Positions 52,548 through 63,168 of a stretch of 64,000 nt of DNA are shown piece after piece. The first letter of the stretch is position 1; each line of letters begins with the position of its first letter. The stretch is from Brachionus manjavacas (lineage: Eukaryota; Rotifera; Eurotatoria; Ploima; Brachionidae), in the NCBI GenBank assembly GCA_019054805.1, contig JAHQIY010000039.1, positions 124,001 to 188,000 on the forward strand, in the 5' to 3' direction. Made by a program: the position numbers and the translations under genes. A model generated the notes under the pieces. It ran no database searches. It saw only the letters and a list, made by a program, of their open reading frames with translations, and was not told the origin of the DNA.

Positions 52548-54812
52548 TTATGAGTTTAAATTTGGCATTAGTTCGAGGCTCAGTATTCCGCATGTATCTT
52601 GCTGTATGCCGTTGATGCATTGCAAAGTCTTTAGATTCCAGACCTTTACTTCTCCATTAGATGAGACACTCACTAGTCTTTCACCATTAAAACACTTTAT
52701 TTGTGTTATGTCACTTGAGTGACCACTTAATGTGGCAACAATTTGTTTACCGCCCAAGCTAACACCGTAAATATTCAAATCACAAGAATAAAATAAACTC
52801 TCCTGGTCAACCATGTCTGCATTTTTGAGCAAAATGTCATAATTCAAATTGTCAAAGCTAAATTCAAAACTAGCTTTAACTTGAAAGGAATTCAAATCCC
52901 AAATTTTAAATGTTCGATTAGTTGAAGCACTTATAAAACTCATGTCACCAATTGGGTGCACAAAATTCACCGATGCTTCATGTGCATGCAAAGTTTTGAT
53001 GCAACACTCTCGGCTCAAATCCCAGATCCTAATTGTCTTATCCGCTGATGCGGTCACCAGCCATGACTTGATTACTTTAAAACAATTGATTCTACCCTCA
53101 TGGCCACACAGAGTTGCAACACACACTGAATTGACCAAATTCCATTTTTTGACCACATTATCTCTACCAACACTAACCAAAATATCATCACTAAAAAGCT
53201 TAATCATGTGCGGACTTTTATTGTCATTTAAAATTTTAATACAACTGCCAGTATCCAAGTCCCATTGTTTAATTGTATTATCCGCAGAGCAACTGAATAA
53301 GTTTCCGTCCGGGCCAAACTCTAAGCCGGACACCTCGGCCTTGTGAGCCTCCAAAGACATGCACACTTTTCCTGTTAACAAATCGATCAAATCTATCCTT
53401 CCGGCTGCATTTCCGACACCCACTAGACAAACATCTTTAAATTTAGTCAAAGTTCTACTCAATTTTTTCTCTCTATTTAAAGTATAAATTTGATTTCTTA
53501 ATGAATTTACTTCATTAATATTGGACCTAATTGCGCTTTGAAGTTCATCTAGAATAAATCGTTTTAGTCTCTTGTTAGCTAGATCAAACGGGCTTTTAGA
53601 CCTTGCATTTTTTTGATTTATATCAAGCCCTTTTTTGACTAGATGGCTCATTATCTCTTTATGGCCAACTCTGACTGCCAAATGTAAACAATTCTCATGA
53701 TTTAGATCCAAATGATTTATGTTCAGTCCACTTTTGTTCAACAAATAAATGACCAAGTTTGAATTGGCGTTCTCGCACGCAAAAAAAAGCACTGTTCTGG
53801 ACTTGTGATCAAGCATGTTGAGATAACTCTCATCCAAATCAATTATTTTGTCAAATAGATGAAAGTAATTGGGATACAGCCTGATGGCTGTTTGAAGTGG
53901 CAAAAGGCTTTTGGACTCAAAGCCAAGCTTTTGCATGATTAAGTTTAGAATTGTTAAATTTTGGTTTTTAATCGCATAATAAAAACAGTTCAGGCCGCTT
54001 GAATCAATTGAGTTGATGTCAGCGTTGAATGCAAACAAAACTTCAAATAGATCCTCTTTATTGTACCTGGCTGCCTTGACTATCAGAAGGTTTTTTTGTT
54101 CCAAAAGAAATTTATTTTCAATAAAATAAGTATGAAGGCTTTCTTTCTTATTAAAAGAGAAAACGTTTTTTAAATGTAAAGGATCTGTGTTGATTAGATA
54201 AGAGTTGAATTTTTTGAGAAGAAAATTTGCCTTATTTCCAGACTTGCTCTTGTGATAGATATTGATAAGATCCTTGAGATACAAAGGCTTCCATCTAGGC
54301 GGCGGATGGTCTAGTTTGGATAGGAGGTTTTTTTCGTATAAAAAGTCAAAAATTAGTTTTGCAATTTCCAATGAGCCACATTCAGCTGACAGGAAAAAAG
54401 CTGAATAGGGCGACTTTTCGCTAAAATTCTCTGTAAAATATCTGAAATCATTTAAAGCTGATAATTGAGATTTTAATGCCGCCAAATTCCTGTCTTGAAC
54501 AAGGTTTTTGACTTCATCATGCAATTTTCTACTCAAATAGACTTCATTTTGTGCGATTAAATCAAAATTTTTGATCAAAAAATCATCAATTATTTTTTTT
54601 AAAGACTTGTTAGGTCGCAGAGTTTTGTCGACCAGAAATTCGCCAGTCAATGGATCGGTTGAATTGGATTCAAACCATCTTTCTAAGGCCTCTTTTTCGT
54701 ATGTATGACACGTGGTGGTCTGAACGGGATCAGCCATTATCAGTTGTGTGATCGGACATCTTATATTGTGAGAATCTTGCTCAAAAATTTTATTTAAAGA
54801 TCTTTTTTCCAT
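52548..54812 (-). CDS. U-box / ankyrin / WD40 protein, putative E3 ligase
   Basis: An intronless 754-residue frame. N-terminal U-box at about 14-88 (IRCPITQLIMADPVQTTTCH, YEKEALERWFESN, PLTG, LRPNKSLKKIIDDF) would recruit a ubiquitin E2. Residues about 245-440 form ankyrin-type repeats: NADINSIDSSGLNCFYYAIK, KSRTVLFFACENANSNLVIY and ENCLHLAVRVGHKEIMSHLV are clear. A short coiled region (VNSLRNQIYTLNREKKLSR) links to WD40 repeats from about 455 to 750: GLEFGPDGNLFSCSADNTIK QW.D, LVSVGRDNVVKKW, WLVTASADKTIRIWDL, SFISASTNRTFKIWDL and RLVSVSSNGEVKVWNL. It is probably a substrate-binding E3 ligase. I know U-box plus WD40 and U-box plus other repeats, but not this order of all three in one animal protein. 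Confidence 0.85.
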   Translation of the reverse strand: MEKRSLNKIFEQDSHNIRCPITQLIMADPVQTTTCHTYEKEALERWFESNSTDPLTGEFLVDKTLRPNKSLKKIIDDFLIKNFDLIAQNEVYLSRKLHDEVKNLVQDRNLAALKSQLSALNDFRYFTENFSEKSPYSAFFLSAECGSLEIAKLIFDFLYEKNLLSKLDHPPPRWKPLYLKDLINIYHKSKSGNKANFLLKKFNSYLINTDPLHLKNVFSFNKKESLHTYFIENKFLLEQKNLLIVKAARYNKEDLFEVLFAFNADINSIDSSGLNCFYYAIKNQNLTILNLIMQKLGFESKSLLPLQTAIRLYPNYFHLFDKIIDLDESYLNMLDHKSRTVLFFACENANSNLVIYLLNKSGLNINHLDLNHENCLHLAVRVGHKEIMSHLVKKGLDINQKNARSKSPFDLANKRLKRFILDELQSAIRSNINEVNSLRNQIYTLNREKKLSRTLTKFKDVCLVGVGNAAGRIDLIDLLTGKVCMSLEAHKAEVSGLEFGPDGNLFSCSADNTIKQWDLDTGSCIKILNDNKSPHMIKLFSDDILVSVGRDNVVKKWNLVNSVCVATLCGHEGRINCFKVIKSWLVTASADKTIRIWDLSRECCIKTLHAHEASVNFVHPIGDMSFISASTNRTFKIWDLNSFQVKASFEFSFDNLNYDILLKNADMVDQESLFYSCDLNIYGVSLGGKQIVATLSGHSSDITQIKCFNGERLVSVSSNGEVKVWNLKTLQCINGIQQDTCGILSLELMPNLNS

Positions 54813-55608
54813 TTAGCTGTTAAATTTAAAAATTAATTTTTGAAAATATCATTTTTTCTTTATAAAAAATTTAATTTCGTTTTATTAAGAATGATTAATC
54901 ATTTTTAAGATAAGAGTCGATTGAGAACACTTAAACTGATAATTTTGATTAGAAAATTTCGGGTAAATTTTCTCTTTTTAAACAGTTATCGCACAATATT
55001 CACCAACAAAATAATCTTAATACATACATAAATTTTATAATTTTTTCAAAAAATTACGATTTTAATTTTTCAAATTTTACTTGGAAAAAATCATGTTTTG
55101 GGTTGATTCAAATCTCATTGAAAATTAGAAAAAAACAAATTTTAGGAAAATTAAATTTAAATATACTCTAGTTTTTGAAATGATTGAAAAATAAGCTATT
55201 GAATTAAATTTTTTGAAAAAAGGTTAAAATTAATTATTACAGCTCCTGAAAAATTAGATGGACAGATTTTTTTTTTAAAAAAAGATTTTTATTATTCCTT
55301 GACATTTTTAAGTAATAATTTTAGTGTCCATAATCAGTATCCGATGATTAAAAATTCCAAGTAAAATTAATACAAAAAAGTCGATTTTTATTTATTTTAT
55401 AACTTTCCAAAATTCTAATGCAAGAAAGGTTAAAATTTTCGCAGATAATTTTGAATAATCAGATGTAAAACAAAGCATTTCACAGATTTTGTCTTCACTT
55501 ATTTTGTTGCTTACGAAATGAGGACGTAAGTAGTAATCTAATTTCACTTTTCAACCTAAAAAAACATAAAAAAATAAATAGTAGAAATTTTGATTTTTTT
55601 CAAATTCA
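54813..55608. other. AT-rich spacer
   Basis: Upstream of the U-box gene; no gene is recognised. Confidence 0.5.
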
Positions 55609-55618
55609 CCCATATCCT

Positions 55619-55959
55619 GGCATTGTGAATTTTGAAGCAAAAAACAAAAACAATAATCTTAAAATGAAATAACTTTTTTACTAAAAGTCTAAAAATAGTT
55701 CTGCAAAATGTATCAGCTGGTACAAACTTTGTACCACCCAAATTTAGTTTCTGCAAAAACTCTGCAAGTTTGCAAAGCACTAAAAGTATTAGAAAATCAT
55801 TAAAATTAAATTGCAGAGTTATTGCAGAGACTAAATTTGGGTGGTACAAAGTTTGTACCAGCTGATACATTTTGCAGAACTATTTTTAGACTTTTAGTAA
55901 AAAAGTTATTTCATTTTAAGATCATTGTTTTTGTTTTTTGCTTCAAAATTCACAGCGCC
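55619..55959. mobile_element. Foldback / Mutator-like element with ~150-bp inverted repeats
   Basis: Left arm 55619-55767 and right arm about 55813-55959 are nearly identical inverted repeats (both read tgtgaattttgaagcaaaaa from the outer end, and ggtacaaactttgtaccac near the inner end), separated by a loop of about 45 bp. The element is flanked by the exact 9-bp direct repeat CCATATCCT (55610-55618 and 55960-55968). Long inverted repeats and a 9-bp duplication fit a non-autonomous Mutator-like or foldback transposon. No coding frame of its own; arms translate in both orientations to the same peptide simply because of the palindrome. Confidence 0.85.
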
Positions 55960-56089
55960 CCATATCCTTTATTATTTTACCGAATATTTGAATATTTACT
56001 CTAAAAAAATGTAAAATCAAAATTTTACATTTTTTTAGAGTATTATTTATTCAATGTTAAAATGATTAATTTACATAGAACATGTGTCG

Positions 56090-56345
56090 CAAAAAAATTC
56101 CTCTTCATGCCAAATAAGAACAAAACGATCAGGATCTACCAAGGAAATCAGAGGGCACTTAAGAAGAATTTCTGGGCAAGCCTGTACCAACTGCTTGCAG
56201 AGGACCGACTTTTTCATTAATAGAATAGCTAATGAATGGAATGGTTAACTTGCGGAAGTAGTTAAAGCTTCAATAGTAAATCAATTAGATAAAAGATTTG
56301 GTAATTTCAAGTCTAGTGCTAAAAGGACTTCATCTTACAAACTAC
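56090..56345 (+). mobile_element. LINE fragment, ORF2 C-terminal part
   Basis: The plus strand reads RSTKEIRGHLRRISGQACTN, then DFFINRIANEWN, VVKASIVNQLDKRFGNFKS, with one stop: this is the post-RT C-terminal region of a jockey/CR1-like element (RxxFFxNRVxxxWNxLPxxVVxAxSVNxFKxxLD pattern). Both ends are truncated. Confidence 0.75.
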
Positions 56346-56990
56346 TTGCTGTCCTTGTTCATGTTAGAAAATGAATCAAAGAGAGAGTCTTCGAAATTGT
56401 TTGTATTTATACTAAGAAAAAAATTACTGTCGACTTTAAATGGAAACGCCAACTAGCCAACTCCGACAACAATTTTGGTATGGGTTGCAGTGTCTGCCAA
56501 AAGGAATCTCAGAAGTGGCAATGCAATTAATCAGATCGCATACCAAAATGAATTTCTGAACAAGAGCTTGCTTTCTTTCATCAATAAGTAAAATTTTCAA
56601 ACTAAATTTTTTTTATTCTAGCCCGACTTGACGAGCTCTCATTACGCAGAAGCGTTATTGGACTTAATGATCGAAGATTCAATTAATGGATAAGTTTGCA
56701 AATTTGCCAGAAGCTAGATTTGATTTAATATTGAAGATTTTTGGTCAATATTGAAAGGGAGAGTATTCGTCAATTGAGGCTCGAGAAACTAAAATGTCTC
56801 AGTGAAGTCAGCCTAACATCAATGCAGACCCTAGTGGAAGGTGTCAAAAGTCGGATTGACAAAATCTTTAAAAATGAAGGAGCAGTTGAAAAAATTCCGG
56901 AAACTTTATTATTTTTGTTATTAATAGTTAAATTTTCAAGTTCACAATTTATAAAAAATTTTTGGACGGGTATTAATTGAGCAGTAAATA
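56346..56990 (+). repeat. Repeat X, uninterrupted copy with coding-like frames
   Basis: Contains the sequence (56824-56910) that is split by a LINE at 45421-46408. Plus-strand frames include ITVDFKWKRQLANSDNNFG followed by MGCSVCQKESQKWQCN (two Cys pairs), then LDELSLRRSVIGLNDRRFN and a 79-codon frame from 56741 with RQLRLEKLKCLSEVSLTSMQ. Stops separate them. It looks like a decayed gene or transposon of unknown family. Confidence 0.5.
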
Positions 56991-57132
56991 ATATTAAACA
57001 GATATTAAATTATATGCGCAGAAAATAAATAATTAATAGGACCCAAAAAATAGTTATAACGGTGAGAATAAATAATAAAAGCGGTAGTAAAAATAAATAT
57101 CATTGAACATATCCACATATATCCATTCTCGA

Positions 57133-57234
57133 TTAATACCTCTTCGTTTTTTGAGTATGTTTCTTCTTCACTTCTTCAGAATCAGACTCATGCGATTCAT
57201 ATAATTCAAGTGGGACGCACTCGTCATCACTCAT
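57133..57234 (-). CDS. Short acidic/basic ORF, unassigned
   Basis: A 33-codon frame: MSDDECVPLELYESHESDSE then EVKKKHTQKTKRY. The acidic Ser-rich start followed by a Lys/Arg-rich end looks like a first exon or the N terminus of a nuclear or transposon protein. A donor in the right place is not obvious. Possibly linked to the adjacent repeat X. Confidence 0.22.
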   Translation of the reverse strand: MSDDECVPLELYESHESDSEEVKKKHTQKTKRY

Positions 57235-57529
57235 TTTATTTATTGAAATATATTTTTGTAAAATTTATTATTTGAATTTATTTACAACAGAAAAAGAAAG
57301 ACATTTATATAGATAGGGCCGAAAATAATTGGACTATTATTAACTAATAATTCAATTTACTGATCAAGATTCATTTAATTGGGTTTAATAATTCAATTAA
57401 CTGATCAAAATTCATTTTATTGGGTTCAATTTAATATAGTTTCTGTTCATTTCATCCTTTAGCGGATAACTTAAGGTTATTATCACTTTTATTTTTTATT
57501 CCTGCACATTAATTAATTTTACTGCTTTT
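57235..57529. other. AT-rich spacer with a near-duplicated segment
   Basis: The stretch aattcaatttactgatcaag (57350) recurs as aattcaattaactgatcaaa (57390), an imperfect local duplication of about 35 bp. Otherwise nothing is visible. Confidence 0.45.
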
Positions 57530-57830
57530 TAAAAAAATTTTTTTAGGGTAAACTTCTACCTTACTATTTCTTCTTTTTTTCCTGAAACTTGAACTATTTA
57601 AACATGTGCCACATGAAACAATCTTTTCCAATTTATGTCTTTTCAACTTTAATTTTTTTTAGCTTATTTACTCTATTTTGATTCTTTTTTTTTTATCTAA
57701 TTTTATTAACTTTAATTTTATTTTGCTTTAGCTCGGTACATAAAAATTATTGAAATTTTTTATTTTGCTGAAGGAGCTTTAGCTCGGTACAGAAAACAAA
57801 TAAATAAAAATAAAAATAAATAATAAAATA
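57530..57830 (+). mobile_element. LINE 3' UTR fragment
   Basis: Matches the 3' UTR of the minus-strand LINE at 45486-46360: cctgaaacttgaactattta, aacaatcttttccaatttat, agcttatttactctatttt and ctgaaggagctttagctcgg, with an (AAATA)n-type tail. A partial internal duplication of the gctttagctcggtaca segment is visible at 57728 and 57778. Confidence 0.75.
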
Positions 57831-58159
57831 ATTTTATTTACTGCTCAAATAATCTCAGCTCAAAATTTTTTGCTAATTTTCCATTCTAGATTTGTTAAGG
57901 CACTTATTATTTCAAATTGCAAGTCACGTGGTTCTAAAAATCAAACAAGATTTTGCATAATTTTATAATTTTTAAATATATTTAAAAAAAATTAAATTTA
58001 GTTAATTATAAAGTCAATCCTAGTTAAAAAAAATCTGTTTTTGGAACTTTAAAAGTTGAAAGCTAAATGAATTCGAAAATGTTTGAATATTAATTAAATG
58101 ACATTAGAAAAAAATCCAATTTATTTTGAATATTATTTTAGAGTAAACAAAAATAAAAA
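57831..58159. other. Spacer
   Basis: AT-rich 3' flank of the MATH-like gene; nothing recognised. Confidence 0.5.
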
Positions 58160-58799
58160 TTATTTTTCTGAGCTAGAAGTAGAATGTTCAGAGACATCAA
58201 CCCAAGTAGCGGACACTTCCAAAGCGACCACTAGTTTATCACCAGTGAAAAGTTTGTCTCTTTTCTTTTCTAGATCATCTCTATCGTAGATAAAGTTTCC
58301 GAGACTTTCAGTGTTCTGTGCGCTCAATTGGCATTCGACTTTGCGGCCGTAGTCATAATTTTGTCTTCGACCATTAATGTCAATCAAGTAGACTTCCATA
58401 AACATTTGAGTTGACGGATCTGAACCCCTGTAGAACGCGTCGAAGTTCATCGAATGCTTGTTGGGAATAAACCTTACTTGGAACTTAATTTTCTCATTCT
58501 CAAAGAACGAGTAAAGTGGTGTTTCGATGAAAGCTGCGCGATTTTTCTCCGAAAACTGAGCGTGAATTCTGGTAAAATCCTCAAAAGCAAAATTGACCAC
58601 ACATCTGGTTCGGCGTGTTCGTAAATTTTGGTCCAATAGCTCCTGATTGGGAATTCCAACCACACAAGTGTCCTCAATCTTGCTCAAATTGTGAGAAAAG
58701 CTGGGCCGCTCGGATGTCGATCTTTTCGAATTGGCTTGAAAAATAATTTAAAAATAACCTTGATAATTTGAATAAGGAACAGAAAATGTTACCATTCAT
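58160..58799 (-). CDS. MATH/TRAF-like domain protein
   Basis: Exon 1 is only 7 nt (58793-58799, ATGAATG) and exon 2 is 58160-58734; the split codon G|CC gives 193 residues. The N-terminal 25 residues are Ser/Arg-rich. The rest resembles a MATH domain: VVNFAFEDFTRIHAQF, a KFQV-type strand in IKFQVRFIPNKHSMNFDAFY, MFMEVYLIDINGRRQNYD, and the ending LGNFIYDRDDLEKKRDKLFT, GDKLVVALEVSATW, which is close to the W-G-x-x-x-F-I-x-R-D-x-L...D-L.-.-.C-E pattern of SPOP-type MATH domains. No BTB or RING follows, so it would be a MATH-only substrate adaptor or TRAF-like protein. The assignment is from pattern, not a search. The tiny first exon is supported by GT/AG borders (gtaaca...tcaag) and absence of an ATG in exon 2 before the domain. 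Confidence 0.55.
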
Positions 58800-60919
58800 T
58801 TGAAATATTTATTAAAATAAAAATAAAGTTTAAGAATTAAAAATGGCTTAAAATTTGATTATATACAATTTAGAGGTGCGCAAAAACCATCGGCTGAGCT
58901 CATTCAACTAAAAAAATCGACATAAATAAGCTTTCAATAATTTTTATCAAGATGCAATAGTTGGATTCGGTCGAGCGTATATTGTCAAGTTTTTTCGTCT
59001 TTGTCATGCCTGTCTGTATCTAAATAAGCAAGAAAAATTATCAACCATGGGCAATCAGCTAAATGACATGCTTTTTTGGTATCTAGATTTGTGTCTAAAA
59101 TTTACCTGAACAAATTTTTCAAATAATGAGATATTTAAGTAATTTTTGAATTTCAGCAATAGTTTTTGAAAACACAAAATAAGAAGCTGGTTGTTCTTTT
59201 AGCTTTTTTAAATGAGCCTAGATAAAATTTTGAAATAAAATTCCCGTAAATGAGCATTTCGTTTGCTCAAACAGATTGTTCAAAATTAAACAACTTCAAA
59301 ACCCTATCCGATTCTAATAATAATTTTTTCTTCTATTCCTTGAACTTAAAGTCGGATCGAGCAAGGCAAAATTTTTAATTTATTCACAAGCTTTTTTTAT
59401 GTATTTTTTTAATTCAATAAATTATGACCATTTATTCAAAAAAAAAAAGTTGTCGTTAGCAACGTTCAAACACTCATTAGCCGAAAAGATAAAAAATATC
59501 CGAAAATTTTTCTTTAAATTAAAATTCGAATTCTAAGAGAATTCTTCACTTTTTCATCTTTGATTGATGATACCATTCTTTTATAACAATAAATAAAAAT
59601 TTCAAATTTGACTTTTTCAAAACTAAAATAAGTTTTAAGAGAAATGTTTTTTTTTTGTGAAAATCTGAAAATTTAATCAAAATCGATGAAATCCCTTGTC
59701 ACAGCACATTCAAGTTTATGATCATGATAAAAAGTTTTTATTAAAAAAAAATTAATTAAAATTTAATACAGAAACGCTTTTTCTAGATAAGCAAACCATG
59801 TTTACCCTTAACCAAAAGCTTTTTTAAACTTCATTTTGCCATCACTTCTTTGAAAAAAAAATTGCAGAGGGTACCTGAAAGACTATTTTAGATCTGACCA
59901 CTTTTTGCTGAAGAACATGGATTGAATAAATTTAATTTTCCTTTAATGAAAACAACCTCAATAATTAATTTAAAAAAAATTTTAAATTCTTCACATGGGA
60001 AAACAAAAAATAGTCGATTATAATAAAAAATACTTCAGGTGAATTGAACGATTTACCTGAAGTAGAAAATTAGAAATTTCATTCCATTTTTTAGTCCACT
60101 ATCTTTTATAGTATTCAATTTTGAATTAGCAAAATTGAATCGGACATGTGTCATTCAAACAGAAGCCGGGGGCTAAATCAATTTGGAGATCGATAAGTCC
60201 AGAAATTGAGGCGATGACCTCGACAATAAAATTAAATGGCTCATTTCTTAAATTTTATTTATAAACTCATGTAATATATTTGATTTTAAATTAAAAAAAA
60301 ATAAAGAAATAAATCAAAACCAAAAAATAAAGCGTATTTTTATCATAAACTAAACCAAAAAAAAAGAGCGAAAAAAAATAATCATCCCCAGAATAAAATG
60401 CAATAAAACCGACCGAGAGCAAATAATGGACACTGAAGTCACCGATCCGGCATCACATTAGCAGCAATAATAAGTTTGATAATGAAATCTAAAATTTGAA
60501 AAATATCCATTTATTTTTACAAATCAATTTTTAAATAAAATTTTCAAATAAAAATCCTTTTAGTCGAGTGTCGGCATTTTGTAGTCTGCTTTTTTGTATT
60601 TTTCAACTTTTTCACTATGATAAATTGGGAAAGTAAAAAAAATGAGAAAAAAAAATGAGAAAAAAAAAAGAGAAAAAAGAAGAATATCTTTTCATCAACA
60701 CAAATCTTTGCCATTTTAAAGTGTCACATGGAATCAAAGACCAAACAAACAAGTCCAGTCCATTTATTCGTGTAAAGTACACTTTTATTTAACCAAAATA
60801 GATCATAAAAATTGTATTAAACAGCACCAGACCAACAAACAAAATATAAATTAACAATTAACAAGTTCATTCTGCGACCAAAAAAAAAAAAATAAAGTTG
60901 CATTTCTCCTCTTCACAAA
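58800..60919. other. Spacer between MATH-like gene and PNUTS
   Basis: No gene is supportable. At about 59449-59463 gttgtcgttagcaac fits the relaxed RFX X-box pattern, but it lies about 650 bp from the nearest start. Slightly GC-richer segments at 60130-60235 and 60400-60475 may be 3' UTR of PNUTS or decayed repeats. Confidence 0.4.
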
Positions 60920-63022
60920 CTAAATCCATCTGCCGCCCTGATTCGACTTTGACTCAGGCCGTTCACTGTCCTCGTAACTCTTGTTTTCGCCAAATCTGCT
61001 TCGATTTTGGCCGTGCATTGCGTAATTTTGTCTGCTAAAACCGGCGCGTGAATCATTGCCGCGGTAATTGTGGCCATGAGTGTAGGGCACTGGGGCCCTG
61101 TTGCCCATGCCCCTCTTGAAGTTATTTACAAACACATTTCTGCCTTGATTTTGATTCGAATTTTGGTTCCTATTAAATGGTTGATTTGGATGCTTGTGAG
61201 TTTGCCAATTGTTGCTCCATCTGGGATTGTTGTTAGTGTCAGTTTTTGGAATGTGGTGTTTGGCAAGCGGCTGCTCGGAGTCGGCGGCCTGCTCGTCGCC
61301 TTTGGAGTCGGGGGCGCCCACAAGACTGAGGATTTTTTTAAGCCTCTCGGCGTCCTCGTTCGACCGGAGGATCGAACTGGACAAGTTGGACAAGTTGAGC
61401 AAGTTGAGGATGCTGGCCGGCTCGGACTTGGAGCCGGACGCCTCCGTGGAGCTGCTCGGCGGCTGGGCCGGCGGCGTGGGCAACAAGGGCGTCTTGGGCA
61501 CCGGGTTGGAGAGCAATGGTGGCTTGGATTTTGTCTCCTGGCTAGGAGTGTAGAACTTTTCTTGCTCGAGGACTGGGGCCTCTTCGCTGGGCAGCTTGGT
61601 CTCACCGCTGTTTATCTCGTCCAAAGGAATTACTCTGGTTTTGGGCGAGTCTGTGGCCGGCTCGGCGTCAGGCTCGCTGGCCGAGTCGGGCATGAACTTT
61701 TTGAAGACCAGCACAGCCAGGGTGTTTGCTTCGCGCTTCGCCTGCACCTCGCGCTCTTCGCTCCTAATCTCTGGTACTATGGTTGACTCGGGCAAGTCGA
61801 TGGGTGTCAAAGACGCTGGCCAAGGCGACACAGTCTCCTCGTTAAAGTCAGCAAAGCCATGGGCCGAAGTGATGCGGAAAGTAAACTCTTTTTCACTCAA
61901 TTTATCCACTTTGGACATGTCGGCGCCATGGTACGCTTCTTTCTTAATTACTAAAAATACAATTTTTTTAACCAGCTCTTGGAAAAATGTGAAAAAAAAC
62001 AAAAAAAAATTTTTCTATAATTTTTTTTTTTTTTTCTAATTAATTAAACTCAATTAACCTCTTTCAGATTCGTCTAAGTAAAACAACTGCACACTTTCTA
62101 GCTGCTGCGAGCACGAGTCAGCCCATATGACTTTTTTCTTAGCTAGTTTTTTAGTTCCGGATATGATCAGGTTGCTTTTTAGGCCGTTTGAGTTAGTTTT
62201 AAGCAAATTGCTATCGCTGCTACTGGAATGACTGTCGAGCAAGCTTGTTGGGTCAGAATTGTCCACAGCGTCAACCTAGTAAGAAAAGCGCGTCATTTAA
62301 TGCATTTAGATATAAAGGTGGATTTAGGTCGAAAAATATTTCAAAAATCAAATGGCAACACAGGCAACATGGTCAACGTGATAATTTTAATATAATTTTT
62401 TTTAGAATATTAAAGCAATTTGATCAAGTTTTAGTTGTGTTGGATTTATTGCGGTTTATTTTAGATGCCATTTTAAGTTTTTTTCAAAATATTTTCAAAT
62501 TTTTTGTTTAAATAAAAAAACATCAAAATTTTGATATTCATGATTACCCTATTTATTAAACAAGGAGTAGAATTACAAGTAGATTCTAGATTAGTTTTTA
62601 AGCTTGACTCGGGTTTTTTATCTTGACTAGATTCGTTTTTAGCTGCTGAAGCGGCTGTAGTCTCAATTTTAGGCACACTGGGCAAAGGTGCTTTTTTGCT
62701 GCTGTGTGAGTGTTTACGTGATGATGAACTGCTCAATGCTTCCAGGAAGTCCACGGATTCTTTAAATCCATCTAAAATAAAATTTTAGTATATTTTTTTA
62801 GTTGATGCGGACAATAAAGTTTTTGAAAAAAAGAAACAAAATTTACTTTTGACCGGTTGGGGTTTTTTTTCGACTTTTTTTTCGGTGAGCGACCGAGCGC
62901 TCGACACAGTGCTCGGCTTAGATGCTTTGGCTTTTACTGTTTCTTTCGGGTCTTTGACTTTGGATTTTTCTTCTGTCTTGGTCTTTTTTTCCGGCGGCTC
63001 TTTTTCATTACTCGATTCATTG
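60920..63022 (-). CDS. PPP1R10: PNUTS, PP1 nuclear targeting subunit (PPP1R10), 3' part
   Basis: Four exons on the minus strand: about 62847-63022, 62548-62771, 62059-62275 and 60920-61950 (phases 1, 0, 1). PNUTS scaffolds protein phosphatase 1 in the nucleus with WDR82 and Tox4 and controls Pol II CTD/Spt5 dephosphorylation and termination. Seen in order: Lys/Glu/Ser-rich linker, GFKESVDFLEALS, the PP1-docking RVxF-type site KKVIWADS with SVQLFYLDESERV after it, the FNEETVSPWPASLTPIDLP block, EVQAKREANTLAVLVFKKFM with RVIPLDE, a Pro/Ser-rich region, and a C-terminal Asn/Arg/Gly-rich tail (RGMGNR, NYRGNDSRAGF) ending GGRWI. The N-terminal TFIIS-like domain must lie in exons upstream of the window edge or not recognised here. 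The CCCH finger that ends the vertebrate protein is absent. Confidence 0.88.
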
Positions 63023-63168
63023 CTTTTCAAAAATAAATTTTAAAATATTCTTTTTTTAAATAAATTTTTGCCTTCTATATTGATTTTTTTTCTTCATTAA
63101 ATTTTTTTCTAATAACTAAAGGAGCATTAATTGATACAAATTTAGAAAAATTTTTAATTCAATTACAT

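Noticed and set aside
55556-56004. Two opposite-strand frames encoding the same peptide
   Set aside because: The identity arises because both lie in arms of one palindromic transposon; not genes.
59449-59463. X-box-like motif gttgtcgttagcaac
   Set aside because: It fits only the relaxed RFX consensus and lies about 650 bp from the nearest start codon, so a role at the MATH-like gene cannot be supported.
61070-62039. Long plus-strand frames (up to 238 codons) opposite PNUTS
   Set aside because: Antisense shadows of a GC-rich, Pro/Ser/Glu-rich exon; the minus strand carries recognisable PNUTS blocks.
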